64,000 nucleotides of DNA from NCBI GenBank assembly GCA_964467165.1, contig CAYXOL010000022.1, positions 8,852 to 72,851 of the forward strand, written 5' to 3'. Positions 17,966-26,014 of the stretch are shown one piece after another. The position numbers and the translations under genes are program-made. The notes under the pieces are model-generated. The model ran no database searches. It was given only the letters and a program-made list of their open reading frames with translations, and was not told the DNA's origin. The DNA comes from Clostridium_AD sp964467165. Lineage in GTDB: Bacteria; Bacillota; Clostridia; Clostridiales; Clostridiaceae. Numbering within the stretch: position 1 is the first letter of the stretch; each line of letters begins with the position of its first letter.

Positions 17966-19399
17966 ATGAATAGAACTATAATGCAATACTTTGAATGGTA
18001 CCTTCCGCCTGATGGTGGCCACTGGAACTTTCTAAAGTTGCACTGTAAAGAATTGGGTGAAGCGGGTATAAATACTCTTTGGCTTCCGCCTGCATATAAA
18101 GGCGCTGGTGGTATTAATGATAATGGTTATGGGGTTTATGATTTGTATGATCTGGGGGAATTTGATCAAAAGTCCACGGTTAGAACTAAATATGGTACAA
18201 AAGATCAATACATAGAGGCAATAGCTGCGGCTCACAAAAACAACATTGAGATAATAGCAGACATTGTACTTAACCAGAAGGGTGGAGCAGATGATACGCA
18301 ATGGGTAAAGGTAGTTAAAGTGGACCCAACAAATCGAAATAATAAGATATCTGGAGAATACGATATAAAAGCATGGACAAAATTTAATTTCACAGGAAGA
18401 AATAATAAGTACTCGGACTTTAAGTGGGATTGGGAACAATTTGATGGCGTAGATTGGGATGAGAATAAAAAAGAAAGTGCTATATTTGAATTTACCGGAC
18501 TTGGTAAAAGCTGGGACAAGGATGTGGATTCAGAAAATGGAAACTATGATTATCTTATGCTTACAGATTTAGATTTTACTTCATCTGTAGTATATGAAGA
18601 ACTGTTAAAGTGGGGATTATGGTATATTGAAATAGCAAATCTAGACGGGTTTAGACTAGATGCGGTAAAACATATAGATTATGAATTCTTTAACAAGTGG
18701 CTTAAGGATATAAAAAATATTACAAAAAAAGAAATATTTACTGTAGGAGAATATTGGAGTGCGGATTTGAATATTTTAAAAAAATACCTTGAAGAAACCA
18801 ACCATGCATTTAATATTTTTGATGTACCGTTGCACTATAATTTTTTTACAGCAGCAAAGGAAAAAGAAAATTATGACTTGAGGAATTTAATGTCAAATAC
18901 ATTGATAAGTTGTTATTCTGTAAACTCAGTAACTTTTGTGAACAATCATGACACTCAACCTGGACAGGCACTAGAGTCTTTTGTTGATAAATCCTTTAGC
19001 TTGCTGGCGTATACTTTTATTTTGACAAGGCAAGAAGGAATACCAAGTGTTTTTTTTGGGGATTATTATGGAATACCAAATAATAATATAGCTCCCCTAA
19101 AAGATTCCATAGATAAATTATTAAAAGCTAGAAGAGATTTTGCCTATGGATGGCAACATGATTACTTTCAGGAGGCGCATATTGTGGGTTGGACAAGAGA
19201 AAATGGACTAGCTGCCTTAATTTCTAATGATAATAAGGGAGGGCTTATACATATGTTCCTTGGAGAAAAATTTGCAGGAGAAATATTTGTGGATATAACT
19301 GGGAATAGCCTAGGAGAAATTAAAATAGCTGAGGATGGCAATGGTGATTTTACGGTTAATGGAAATTCATATTCAGTATGGTGTAGTTTAAAACACTAA
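17966..19399 (+). CDS. Cytoplasmic alpha-amylase (GH13, AmyS/GH13_5 type)
   Basis: This 477-residue glycoside hydrolase cuts internal alpha-1,4 bonds of maltodextrins. It has no signal peptide, so it acts inside the cell. GH13 landmarks are MQYFEWYLPPDGGHW at the start, IADIVLNQKGG (region I), DGFRLDAVKHI (nucleophile Asp), FTVGEYW (acid Glu) and FVNNHDTQ (third acid). ATG 17966 is chosen because GGGAG precedes it at good distance and because the family starts at this MNRTIMQYFEW; a longer frame from 17924 has a poorly spaced site. It precedes a second GH13 gene and a maltose-type importer, so it degrades imported oligosaccharides. Confidence 0.92.
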   Translation: MNRTIMQYFEWYLPPDGGHWNFLKLHCKELGEAGINTLWLPPAYKGAGGINDNGYGVYDLYDLGEFDQKSTVRTKYGTKDQYIEAIAAAHKNNIEIIADIVLNQKGGADDTQWVKVVKVDPTNRNNKISGEYDIKAWTKFNFTGRNNKYSDFKWDWEQFDGVDWDENKKESAIFEFTGLGKSWDKDVDSENGNYDYLMLTDLDFTSSVVYEELLKWGLWYIEIANLDGFRLDAVKHIDYEFFNKWLKDIKNITKKEIFTVGEYWSADLNILKKYLEETNHAFNIFDVPLHYNFFTAAKEKENYDLRNLMSNTLISCYSVNSVTFVNNHDTQPGQALESFVDKSFSLLAYTFILTRQEGIPSVFFGDYYGIPNNNIAPLKDSIDKLLKARRDFAYGWQHDYFQEAHIVGWTRENGLAALISNDNKGGLIHMFLGEKFAGEIFVDITGNSLGEIKIAEDGNGDFTVNGNSYSVWCSLKH

Positions 19400-19449
19400 A
19401 AAAACTGGGAAAGATGAAATGAAATGTAATATTTGTAGTGGGTTTACTG

Positions 19450-19500
19450 GAACAATGGTTTAGAGTATAATTACTTTGAAATCGTTGTTCTTTATTTTTT
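19450..19500 (+). terminator. Terminator after the alpha-amylase gene
   Basis: GAACAATGGTTT (from 19450) pairs with AAATCGTTGTTC using two wobbles, followed by a long T-rich tract. The loop contains TATAAT (19466-19471) with TTTACT 17 bases upstream, so a promoter reading is also possible; the terminator is better supported by the T tract. Confidence 0.55.
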
Positions 19501-19511
19501 TTATCTTCCAG

Positions 19512-19525
19512 TGCACTCGTTTGCA
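19512..19525. promoter_or_regulatory. LacI/CcpA-type operator before the second GH13 gene
   Basis: TGCACTCGTTTGCA matches a LacI-family palindrome TGCAANCGNTTGCA at all but one defined position. It lies 39 bases ahead of the second GH13 gene, where a bound repressor could block transcription. The regulator itself is not in the window. Confidence 0.45.
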
Positions 19526-19563
19526 CTAAATAACAAACAACAATAAATAGAAAGAGGTGTTTT

Positions 19564-20853
19564 ATGGCTACAAATACTAGTGTGTCCTTGAGAAATATGG
19601 TGATGTATTCCATATATATAAGAAGTTACGGAGTTAATGGAACTTTTAAAGATGTTGAAGAGGATTTAGAAAGAATAAAGGGTTTAGGCACGGATATTAT
19701 ATGGTTAATGCCAATTCATCCTATTGGAATTAAAAATAAAAAGGGACAAGTTGGCTGCCCTTATGCAATAAAAGACTATAGAGAAGTAAACCCTGAGTAT
19801 GGTGATTTAAGCGACTTTAAGAGCTTAATTAAAAAAATACATTCCATTGGAATGAAATGTATTATAGACGTAGTTTATAATCATACTTCTCCAGATTCAT
19901 GGCTAGTAGAAAATCATCCTGAGTTCTTTTACAAAAAGCCAAATGGTAGCATGGGAAACAAGGTTGGGGAATGGACAGACGTAGTAGACCTTGATTATAG
20001 CAATAGTGAACTTTGGGAATACCAGATAGAGACATTGAAATATTGGTCTGGGATTGGAGTTGATGGATATAGATGTGATGTTGCGCCGCTTGTACCCTTA
20101 GAATTTTGGCTAAGTGCAAGAAAAGAAGTAGCAAAAATCAATGAAAATAGCATATGGTTATCAGAGAGTGTACATCCGAGCTTTATTCTTACTATGAGAG
20201 AGAATGGGTTTGTTGGGCTATCTGACAGTGAAATATACCAGGCCTTTGATATGACCTATGATTATGACGTAAACGTTGAGTACCTAGGGTATCACAGTGG
20301 ACACAGCTCATTAAAGCAATATATAGATAGGGTAGCTATGCAAGAGTCTATGTATCCCAGTAACTATGTAAAGTTAAGATTTTTAGAAAATCATGATCAA
20401 CCTAGATCAAAAAAACTTATTTCTGATGAGGCGTCTCTAAGAATTTGGATGGGGTTTTTATATTTCCAAAAGGGTTGCACAATGTTATATGCAGGTCAGG
20501 AGGCGCAGGCAGTCCATACACCAAGTCTTTTTGAGGTGGATAAAATAAATCTACAGGATATAAAGGAAGATTTTTTGGAATTATTAAAAACCTTAGGAGC
20601 AATAAAAAAGGCTGAAATTATGGCTAAGGGTTTTTATGAAATTCATACTGATAAAGACAAAGATGTTATTTTAGCATCTTACAAGTTTAATAATAAGCTG
20701 CTTATTGGAATATTTAATGTAGGTAAACAGGCGGGCACCATTGACTTAGATGTGACTGATGGTAGGTATAATAATCTTACGGATGACTCAGTAATAATGG
20801 TTAACAAGGGTAAAGTAGAACTTCAAAATAAGCCTATAATTTTTGAGATTTAA
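19564..20853 (+). CDS. GH13 alpha-glycosidase (alpha-amylase family)
   Basis: This 429-residue GH13 enzyme has no signal peptide and is therefore cytoplasmic. Catalytic blocks are IIDVVYNHTS, DGYRCDVAPLVPLEFW (nucleophile Asp), WLSESVHPS (acid Glu) and FLENHDQPR (third acid). It is shorter than typical neopullulanases and lacks an N-terminal starch-binding domain; the C-terminal beta domain is present. It probably trims maltodextrins or related oligosaccharides brought in by the importer downstream. Exact specificity (alpha-glucosidase, maltogenic or other) cannot be told from sequence. Confidence 0.88.
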   Translation: MATNTSVSLRNMVMYSIYIRSYGVNGTFKDVEEDLERIKGLGTDIIWLMPIHPIGIKNKKGQVGCPYAIKDYREVNPEYGDLSDFKSLIKKIHSIGMKCIIDVVYNHTSPDSWLVENHPEFFYKKPNGSMGNKVGEWTDVVDLDYSNSELWEYQIETLKYWSGIGVDGYRCDVAPLVPLEFWLSARKEVAKINENSIWLSESVHPSFILTMRENGFVGLSDSEIYQAFDMTYDYDVNVEYLGYHSGHSSLKQYIDRVAMQESMYPSNYVKLRFLENHDQPRSKKLISDEASLRIWMGFLYFQKGCTMLYAGQEAQAVHTPSLFEVDKINLQDIKEDFLELLKTLGAIKKAEIMAKGFYEIHTDKDKDVILASYKFNNKLLIGIFNVGKQAGTIDLDVTDGRYNNLTDDSVIMVNKGKVELQNKPIIFEI

Positions 20854-20946
20854 TAAAATATTTATGGCACTATAAACAATATGAGATAGGCTACTATTGT
20901 GATTTTAACTAAATAAACAAATGTAATAAATTTTCAAAAAAATGGT

Positions 20947-20975
20947 TTGACATATAAGAAAACTAATAGTAAAAT
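20947..20975 (+). promoter_or_regulatory. Promoter of the maltodextrin importer
   Basis: TTGACA (20947-20952) and TAAAAT (20970-20975) are spaced by 17 bases, giving a start near 20982, at the edge of the operator that follows. Confidence 0.65.
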
Positions 20976-20982
20976 AAAATTA

Positions 20983-20996
20983 AGCAAACGGTTGCA
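20983..20996. promoter_or_regulatory. LacI/CcpA-type operator at the importer start site
   Basis: AGCAAACGGTTGCA matches the LacI-family pattern TGCAANCGNTTGCA at all but the first position and overlaps the predicted transcription start. A second, weaker copy (around AAAACCGTTTGTA, 21005-21018) follows. Binding would repress the importer; the inducer is expected to be a maltodextrin or, for a CcpA-type protein, the carbon status. Confidence 0.55.
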
Positions 20997-21075
20997 TAGA
21001 ATATTAAAACCGTTTGTATTATAAAAAAAATATGGCTAGTTAAAAAGTTTATTTATAATATTAAGGGGGAAAAAA

Positions 21076-22359
21076 ATGAAAAAAATCAAAACATTAATTG
21101 CAGTGGCAATGATATCTACATTAATAGTAGGATCAATGGCAGGATGTACAAAAAAAACAGAGGTTACACCAGATACAACAAAAGCCACAGTAGATTCAAC
21201 TAAACCAGTAAGTTTAGCATTGTGGGAACAGGATGATCCAACAGCACAAAAGATACTTGATGGATTGATCACTGAATTCCAAGCTGCAAACAAAAACATA
21301 ACAGTTAAAAGAACGCATTTTGAAACTGAAGATTTAAGAAAAAATTATACGACTGCCTCACTTGGAACAACAGGACCTGATATTGTACTAGGACCAAATG
21401 ATAACCTTGGAGTATTCGTTCCTGGTAGTTTAGTGCAGCCTATTGATACAGTTGTGGGAGCAGATTTTATGGCAACGTTAGATCCACTAGCATTAGATGC
21501 TGCTAAATTTTCAGGAAAACAATATATGCTTCCAGATAGAAATGGTAATGAAGTTTTAGTTGCTTACAATAAAAAATTAGTTCCAACTCCTCCTAAAACT
21601 TTTGAAGAATTAGAGGCAATGGGATTACAACTTAAAAAAGATGGAAAAGTAGAATACGGCTTAGTTTTCAATGAAGTTGAACCATTTTTTTCTATAGGGT
21701 TCCTAGGAGCTTTTGGTGGTCAAGTATTTGATGATGTTAATGCAACATCACCTAAACCAACACTAAATACAGAAGCTGTTACACAGTGGATGACTTTTAT
21801 GCAAAAAATTCACGCTGAGGGCTTAATTCCTAAAGAAGCAGACGGAACAGTTGCAGATAATCTTTTCAAAGGTGGAAAAGCTGCATTTGAAATCAACGGA
21901 CCTTGGGGATTTGGAGATTATACTAAGGCTGGAATAGATTTTGGTATAATGCCAATACCTACAATAAACGGTAAATCACCAGCTCCTTATTCAGCGGTTA
22001 AGGGATATACAGTATCTGAAGGAGTTAAAGATGCAGATAAATTAGCTGCAGTTAAAGCTTTCCTTATATTCGTAAATTCAAAAGATGCACAATTAAAAAT
22101 GGTTGATGCACATCAACAAACTCCAACCAATCTTGAAGCTATGAAAGATGCGAAAATTACAGGAAATCCATTAATAGCAGGACAAAAGGATCAATTAGCA
22201 GTAGCACTTCCAATGCCAATTATTACACAAATGAGAGCTATTTGGGATGCTATAAAACCAGTTCAACAAGACGTATTATCAGGAAAAACAAAGCCCGAAG
22301 ATGCAGGAGCAATTATGCAGAAGAAAGCTGAGGATGGAATAAAAGCTTTAGGACTATAA
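21076..22359 (+). CDS. malE: Maltose/maltodextrin-type ABC transporter binding lipoprotein
   Basis: This 427-residue extracellular sugar-binding lipoprotein has a lipobox MAGC at about residue 23. Family-1 solute-binding features include LALWEQDDPTAQKILDG at the mature start, GPDIVLGPNDNLGVF, FKGGKAAFEINGPWGFGDY and DAHQQTPTNLEA. The MalE/MdxE resemblance and two cytoplasmic GH13 genes upstream indicate maltodextrin as ligand; this is inference. The start follows AGGGGG. A hairpin terminator separates it from malF, which would make the binding protein more abundant than the membrane parts. Confidence 0.88.
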   Translation: MKKIKTLIAVAMISTLIVGSMAGCTKKTEVTPDTTKATVDSTKPVSLALWEQDDPTAQKILDGLITEFQAANKNITVKRTHFETEDLRKNYTTASLGTTGPDIVLGPNDNLGVFVPGSLVQPIDTVVGADFMATLDPLALDAAKFSGKQYMLPDRNGNEVLVAYNKKLVPTPPKTFEELEAMGLQLKKDGKVEYGLVFNEVEPFFSIGFLGAFGGQVFDDVNATSPKPTLNTEAVTQWMTFMQKIHAEGLIPKEADGTVADNLFKGGKAAFEINGPWGFGDYTKAGIDFGIMPIPTINGKSPAPYSAVKGYTVSEGVKDADKLAAVKAFLIFVNSKDAQLKMVDAHQQTPTNLEAMKDAKITGNPLIAGQKDQLAVALPMPIITQMRAIWDAIKPVQQDVLSGKTKPEDAGAIMQKKAEDGIKALGL

Positions 22360-22367
22360 TTATTATT

Positions 22368-22393
22368 TAAAAGGGGAGAGATCCCCTTTTTCT
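22368..22393 (+). terminator. Intra-operon terminator between malE and malF
   Basis: AAAAGGGGA (22369-22377) pairs with TCCCCTTTT around a short GAGA loop, with trailing T residues. Its position between binding protein and permease genes suggests partial termination. Confidence 0.8.
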
Positions 22394-22413
22394 TCTAAGA
22401 AAGGAGCATTCAC

Positions 22414-23343
22414 ATGGATGGTACTGTGAAAAAAATAAAAAAGAAAAAAGGTAGTAGAAGTTTTGGGATAGGACAAAGTAAGATGACCCCTTTCTTTTTT
22501 TTAGCACCAGCCGCTACAATTTTAATTCTTGTTGTAGCTTATCCACTTATATATGAAATAATTATTTCTTTTAAGAATGTTACGTTACTAAATTTGAAAA
22601 GTCAGAAATATCCTTGGATTGGTTTAGATAATTACAAAAATATACTTGCTGATAGTTTGTTTTATTCTACTTTAATTAGAACAATATTATGGACTGCTAT
22701 CAATGTATTTTTTCATGTTTCCATTGGATTATTTCTTGCAATAGTTTTAAATAGAAAATTACCAGGTAAAGCATTTATAAGAGTTTTACTAATTTTACCT
22801 TGGGCAGTACCACAATATATTGCTGCTTTAACATGGAAAGGCATGTATAATGTGGAATATGGTTCTGTTAATATTATTTTAACGCATTTATTTGGGAGTT
22901 CAGCATCAATTCCTTGGCTATCTGTGCCAAATTGGACATTTTTAGCATGTATTATAACTAATATATGGCTTGGAATTCCTTTTATGATGATGATATCATT
23001 AGGTGGACTCACAAGTATTCCAGATGAGTTATATGAGGCTGCAGAACTTGATGGAGCAACAGGTTTTCAAAAATTTAAAAATATAACGCTTCCATTATTA
23101 AAGCCAATACTTACTCCTGCTATAATACTTGGAACAGTATGGACATTTAATATGGTTAATGTGGTATACATAATTACTAGTGGCGCAGCATCAGATGAAT
23201 CTCAAATTCTTATAACAATGGTATTTAAAAGAGCATTCCAATATTTCAGGTATGGACAATCAGCAGCACTCTCAGTAATTATATTCCTGATTTTGCTGGC
23301 ATTTAGTACATTCTTTATTAGGGCTCAAAAATCAGAAGATTAG
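22414..23343 (+). CDS. malF: Maltodextrin ABC transporter permease, MalF type
   Basis: This 309-residue permease has six hydrophobic helices and a basic N-terminal tail (KKIKKKKGSR). The EAA loop IPDELYEAAELDGATGFQKFKNITLPLLKP couples to the ATPase. Its length is that of short Gram-positive MalF proteins, without the large periplasmic loop of E. coli MalF. The start follows AAAGGAG. It ends two bases before the ribosome site of malG. No ATPase gene (MsmX-type) lies in the operon, so a shared ATPase elsewhere is expected. Confidence 0.9.
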   Translation: MDGTVKKIKKKKGSRSFGIGQSKMTPFFFLAPAATILILVVAYPLIYEIIISFKNVTLLNLKSQKYPWIGLDNYKNILADSLFYSTLIRTILWTAINVFFHVSIGLFLAIVLNRKLPGKAFIRVLLILPWAVPQYIAALTWKGMYNVEYGSVNIILTHLFGSSASIPWLSVPNWTFLACIITNIWLGIPFMMMISLGGLTSIPDELYEAAELDGATGFQKFKNITLPLLKPILTPAIILGTVWTFNMVNVVYIITSGAASDESQILITMVFKRAFQYFRYGQSAALSVIIFLILLAFSTFFIRAQKSED

Positions 23344-23354
23344 AGGTGATTAGT

Positions 23355-24209
23355 ATGAAAAAAAGTGATAGATTCAATAGAGGAGATTCTCTCCCAAAGA
23401 TAATATTGATATATGCATTTTTAGCAGTTGCTTGTATATGCTCAATATATCCAATATTAAATATATTAACAGTATCTTTAAGACCAGCAAATGCATTGTT
23501 TACTAAATCCCTGAGTATAATTCCCCCTAATGCAACCTTTGATAATTTTAGACAAGCTTTTATACAATATGATATGCTAGGTTGGCTTTATCATAGTTTA
23601 ATTGTATCAAGTTCTGCTTGTTTGTTTAGTGTAATGGTTTCAGTTACAGCAGGATATGCATTTTCTAGATTTGAATTTAGAGGTAAAAAAATGGGCTTAT
23701 CTTTAATTTTAGTTACTCAGATGTTTCCCTTGGCTATGACTCTGTTACCATTATATTTAATGATTATTAACTTGAAGATGACAAATAGTTATATTGCATT
23801 GGCAATAATCTATGTATCTACTTCAATTCCATTTAACATTTGGATGATGAAGGGCTTTTATGATACTATTCCTAAGTCGCTTGAAGAGAGTGCTTTTGTA
23901 GATGGAGCTTCAGTGTTTAGGTCTTTTTACCAGATAATATTACCACTTGCAAAGCCAGCAGTTGCACTAACTGCATTATTCTCATTCATGGGAGCCTGGT
24001 CTGAATATATAGTTGCAAGTGTAATCATTAATGAAGCGGGAAAAATAACTTTGCCCGTTGGACTTGTAAGTATGCAAGGACAATTTTCGACGGCATGGGG
24101 CATTTACTCTGCAGGGGCTTTAATTACAGCTGTGCCTGTAATGATACTATTTATAACTTTGTCTAAATACCTTGTTGGTGGATTAACTGTAGGTGGTGTA
24201 AAAGGTTAG
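23355..24209 (+). CDS. malG: Maltodextrin ABC transporter permease, MalG type
   Basis: This 284-residue second permease has six helices and the EAA loop IPKSLEESAFVDGASVFRSFYQIILPLAKP. The conserved ending YLVGGLTVGGVKG is typical of MalG. ATG 23355 is used because GAGGTGAT sits seven bases upstream; the GTG at 23346 is part of that site. It closes the operon, followed by a very stable terminator. Confidence 0.9.
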   Translation: MKKSDRFNRGDSLPKIILIYAFLAVACICSIYPILNILTVSLRPANALFTKSLSIIPPNATFDNFRQAFIQYDMLGWLYHSLIVSSSACLFSVMVSVTAGYAFSRFEFRGKKMGLSLILVTQMFPLAMTLLPLYLMIINLKMTNSYIALAIIYVSTSIPFNIWMMKGFYDTIPKSLEESAFVDGASVFRSFYQIILPLAKPAVALTALFSFMGAWSEYIVASVIINEAGKITLPVGLVSMQGQFSTAWGIYSAGALITAVPVMILFITLSKYLVGGLTVGGVKG

Positions 24210-24245
24210 TATTAGAAGATTATAATGTATTAATAGCCCTATTTA

Positions 24246-24302
24246 AAAAAAGGCAATGTATTTACCTGAAATAAATTTAAGGTAAATACATTGCTTTTTT
24301 AT
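24246..24302 (+). terminator. Strong terminator of the maltodextrin operon
   Basis: GCAATGTATTTACCT (24253-24267) pairs perfectly with AGGTAAATACATTGC (24280-24294), followed by TTTTTT; flanking A residues also suit minus-strand termination of the small gene that follows. Confidence 0.9.
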
Positions 24303-24307
24303 ATGGT

Positions 24308-24472
24308 TTAAAGTTGTTTATCACAATCCAATGGTCCACATATATCAAACTCCGAATCGGATGGTGCCGGTACAAAATTTGCTTCTTTTTTTGCTTTTTC
24401 AAGTTTTGCTTTTTCTATTTTTATTGATTCCTCTGGGCTTAATTTTTCAACTGATTTTTCTATATCTGTCAT
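24308..24472 (-). CDS. Small charged protein, 54 residues, unknown function
   Basis: The minus strand carries an ATG at 24472 preceded at nine bases by AAGGAG, then an uninterrupted 54-codon frame. The product begins MTDIEKSVEKLSPEESIKI, continues with a Lys/Ala/Glu helix (AKLEKAKKEA), and ends in a short acidic tail with two cysteines (FDICGPLDCDKQL). It is soluble and lacks a signal peptide. It shares the strong hairpin at 24246 as terminator. I do not recognise a family; a small metal-binding or regulatory role is only a guess. Confidence 0.6.
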   Translation of the reverse strand: MTDIEKSVEKLSPEESIKIEKAKLEKAKKEANFVPAPSDSEFDICGPLDCDKQL

Positions 24473-24628
24473 TTTTTATCCGCTCCTTTTTTTTTATATT
24501 ATTTATTTACACTATAAACCTAAAACAAAATTATATCAATAGTTTTGTATTTTATCATACTTCTATCACAATTGGTCCTTATAATAAAGGTATAGAGTAA
24601 ATAAAAAAATATAAGGAGTGTGTGTTTT

Positions 24629-25117
24629 ATGAAAAATATTAAGAAGTTTGTTTTATCTATGGCAGTAATAAGTGCACTTAGTACTAGTGTTGTTTTTGGA
24701 GTGGTGGCTACTAAATCCACAGCAGATATAACTGCGGGATTAACAGGAAAGACAGTAGAGCAGGTTTCACAAGAGAGAACTTCTGGAAAAACTTATGCAG
24801 CAATAGCAAGTGAAGCGGGAAAATTAGATGAGTTTAAAGCAGAGTCACTTTTGCAGAAAAAATTAGTATTAGATCAAAGAGTAAAAGATGGAAACTTAAC
24901 TCAGGCTGAGGCGGACAAAATTTATAATGATATCAAGACTAATCAAGTAACATGTGATGGAACAGGAAGTGCTGGAATAGGTAAAATGAATGGCGTAGGT
25001 TTTGGACAGGGGCAAGGAAAGGGCCAAGGACAAGGAATGGGAAAAGGTATGGGTCAAGGATCAGGGCAGCGTAATGGTGCAGGATGCGCTAACACAGCAC
25101 AGGCAGCTACAAAATAA
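24629..25117 (+). CDS. Secreted DUF2680-like protein with Gly/Gln-rich tail
   Basis: A signal peptide (MKNIKKFVLSMAVISALS, about 25 residues) leads to a mature domain with the pattern LTGKTVEQVSQERTSGKTY, ASEAGKLDEFK and DGNLTQAEADKIYNDIK, which resembles DUF2680 (YckD-type) proteins. The tail is a low-complexity run of GQGQGKGQ units and methionines, ending with a cysteine. The function is unknown; such proteins often lie beside two-component genes, as here. ATG 24629 is chosen because AAGGAG at 24613 is at better distance than from the upstream GTG. Confidence 0.75.
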   Translation: MKNIKKFVLSMAVISALSTSVVFGVVATKSTADITAGLTGKTVEQVSQERTSGKTYAAIASEAGKLDEFKAESLLQKKLVLDQRVKDGNLTQAEADKIYNDIKTNQVTCDGTGSAGIGKMNGVGFGQGQGKGQGQGMGKGMGQGSGQRNGAGCANTAQAATK

Positions 25118-25148
25118 AAGAAGTAAAATGTTGAGCATAGTAAGTTAT

Positions 25149-25190
25149 AAAAACTGCTGAAATATATAAAATTATTTCAGCAGTTTTTTC
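25149..25190 (+). terminator. Terminator of the DUF2680-like gene
   Basis: AAAACTGCTGAAATA (25150-25164) pairs with TATTTCAGCAGTTTT (25173-25187), 15 perfect pairs, followed by T residues. Confidence 0.88.
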
Positions 25191-25303
25191 TAAACAAATA
25201 AAATATAGCCTGGTGAAAAATAGTGTAAATAATATTATAAGGAAGGCATTTTGTACGGGGAAATTATAGTATAATAAGCTTTATAAGAAAGAGGTGGATT
25301 TAT

Positions 25304-26014
25304 ATGGATAATGAAAAAATACTTTTAGTTGATGATGAAGAACGTATGAGGGACATGATAAAGGAATATACAAGCCTAGAGGGATATGATATAGATGAAG
25401 CAGCCGACGGTGTAAAAGCACTAGACCTATTTAAACAGAATAAATATACATTAATTATATTGGATGTAATGATGCCTAAAATAGATGGGTGGACAGTATG
25501 TAGGGAAATACGCAAGACCTCAAATGTTCCTATAATTATGCTTACGGCAAGGGGTGAAGAGTATGATAAGCTTTTCGGTTTTGAGCTTGGGGTAGATGAT
25601 TACATAATAAAACCATTCAGTCCCAAGGAACTTCTTGCGCGCATGAAAGCAATAATTCGAAGAAGTGCTAGTAGTGACCTGGGCGCTAAAAAAGAAAATA
25701 CAGTTACCTTTCAGGGACTTGTCATAGACTTCGATTCAAGAAATACATATGTAAATGGTAATATAATTACCCTTACCCCTAAAGAATATAGTTTGCTTAC
25801 TTTTTTTGCGAAGAATCCAAACAGAGTATATTCAAGGCAACAATTACTTAATGAGGTTTGGGACTATGATTTTATTGGTGATGATAGGACTGTAGATACA
25901 CATATAAAAATGCTCCGTGAAAGTATAAGTGAATATAGAAAATTTATTGTTACAGTTTGGGGAACAGGATATAAGTTTGAGGTGGGTGAAAAAAATGAAA
26001 AGTATAGCTCTTAA
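25304..26014 (+). CDS. OmpR-family response regulator
   Basis: The 236-residue regulator has a receiver domain (DDEER acidic patch, phospho-acceptor in LIILDVMMPKIDG, lysine in IIKPFSPKE) and a winged-helix DNA-binding domain (LTPKEYSLLTFF, RTVDTHIKMLRESI, WGTGYKFEV). It is followed by its kinase with a 20-base overlap, so both are made together. The secreted DUF2680-like gene just upstream is the likely neighbour target. Start follows GAGGTGG. Confidence 0.94.
   Translation: MDNEKILLVDDEERMRDMIKEYTSLEGYDIDEAADGVKALDLFKQNKYTLIILDVMMPKIDGWTVCREIRKTSNVPIIMLTARGEEYDKLFGFELGVDDYIIKPFSPKELLARMKAIIRRSASSDLGAKKENTVTFQGLVIDFDSRNTYVNGNIITLTPKEYSLLTFFAKNPNRVYSRQQLLNEVWDYDFIGDDRTVDTHIKMLRESISEYRKFIVTVWGTGYKFEVGEKNEKYSS

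Noticed and set aside
18032..18519. Two overlapping minus-strand frames inside the alpha-amylase gene
   Set aside because: They are opposite-strand shadows of a conserved GH13 gene; their products are low complexity and lack starts with ribosome sites.
19443..19471. Sigma-A promoter TTTACT-N17-TATAAT
   Set aside because: The -10 lies in the loop of a better-supported terminator hairpin with a long T tract, so I call the terminator instead.
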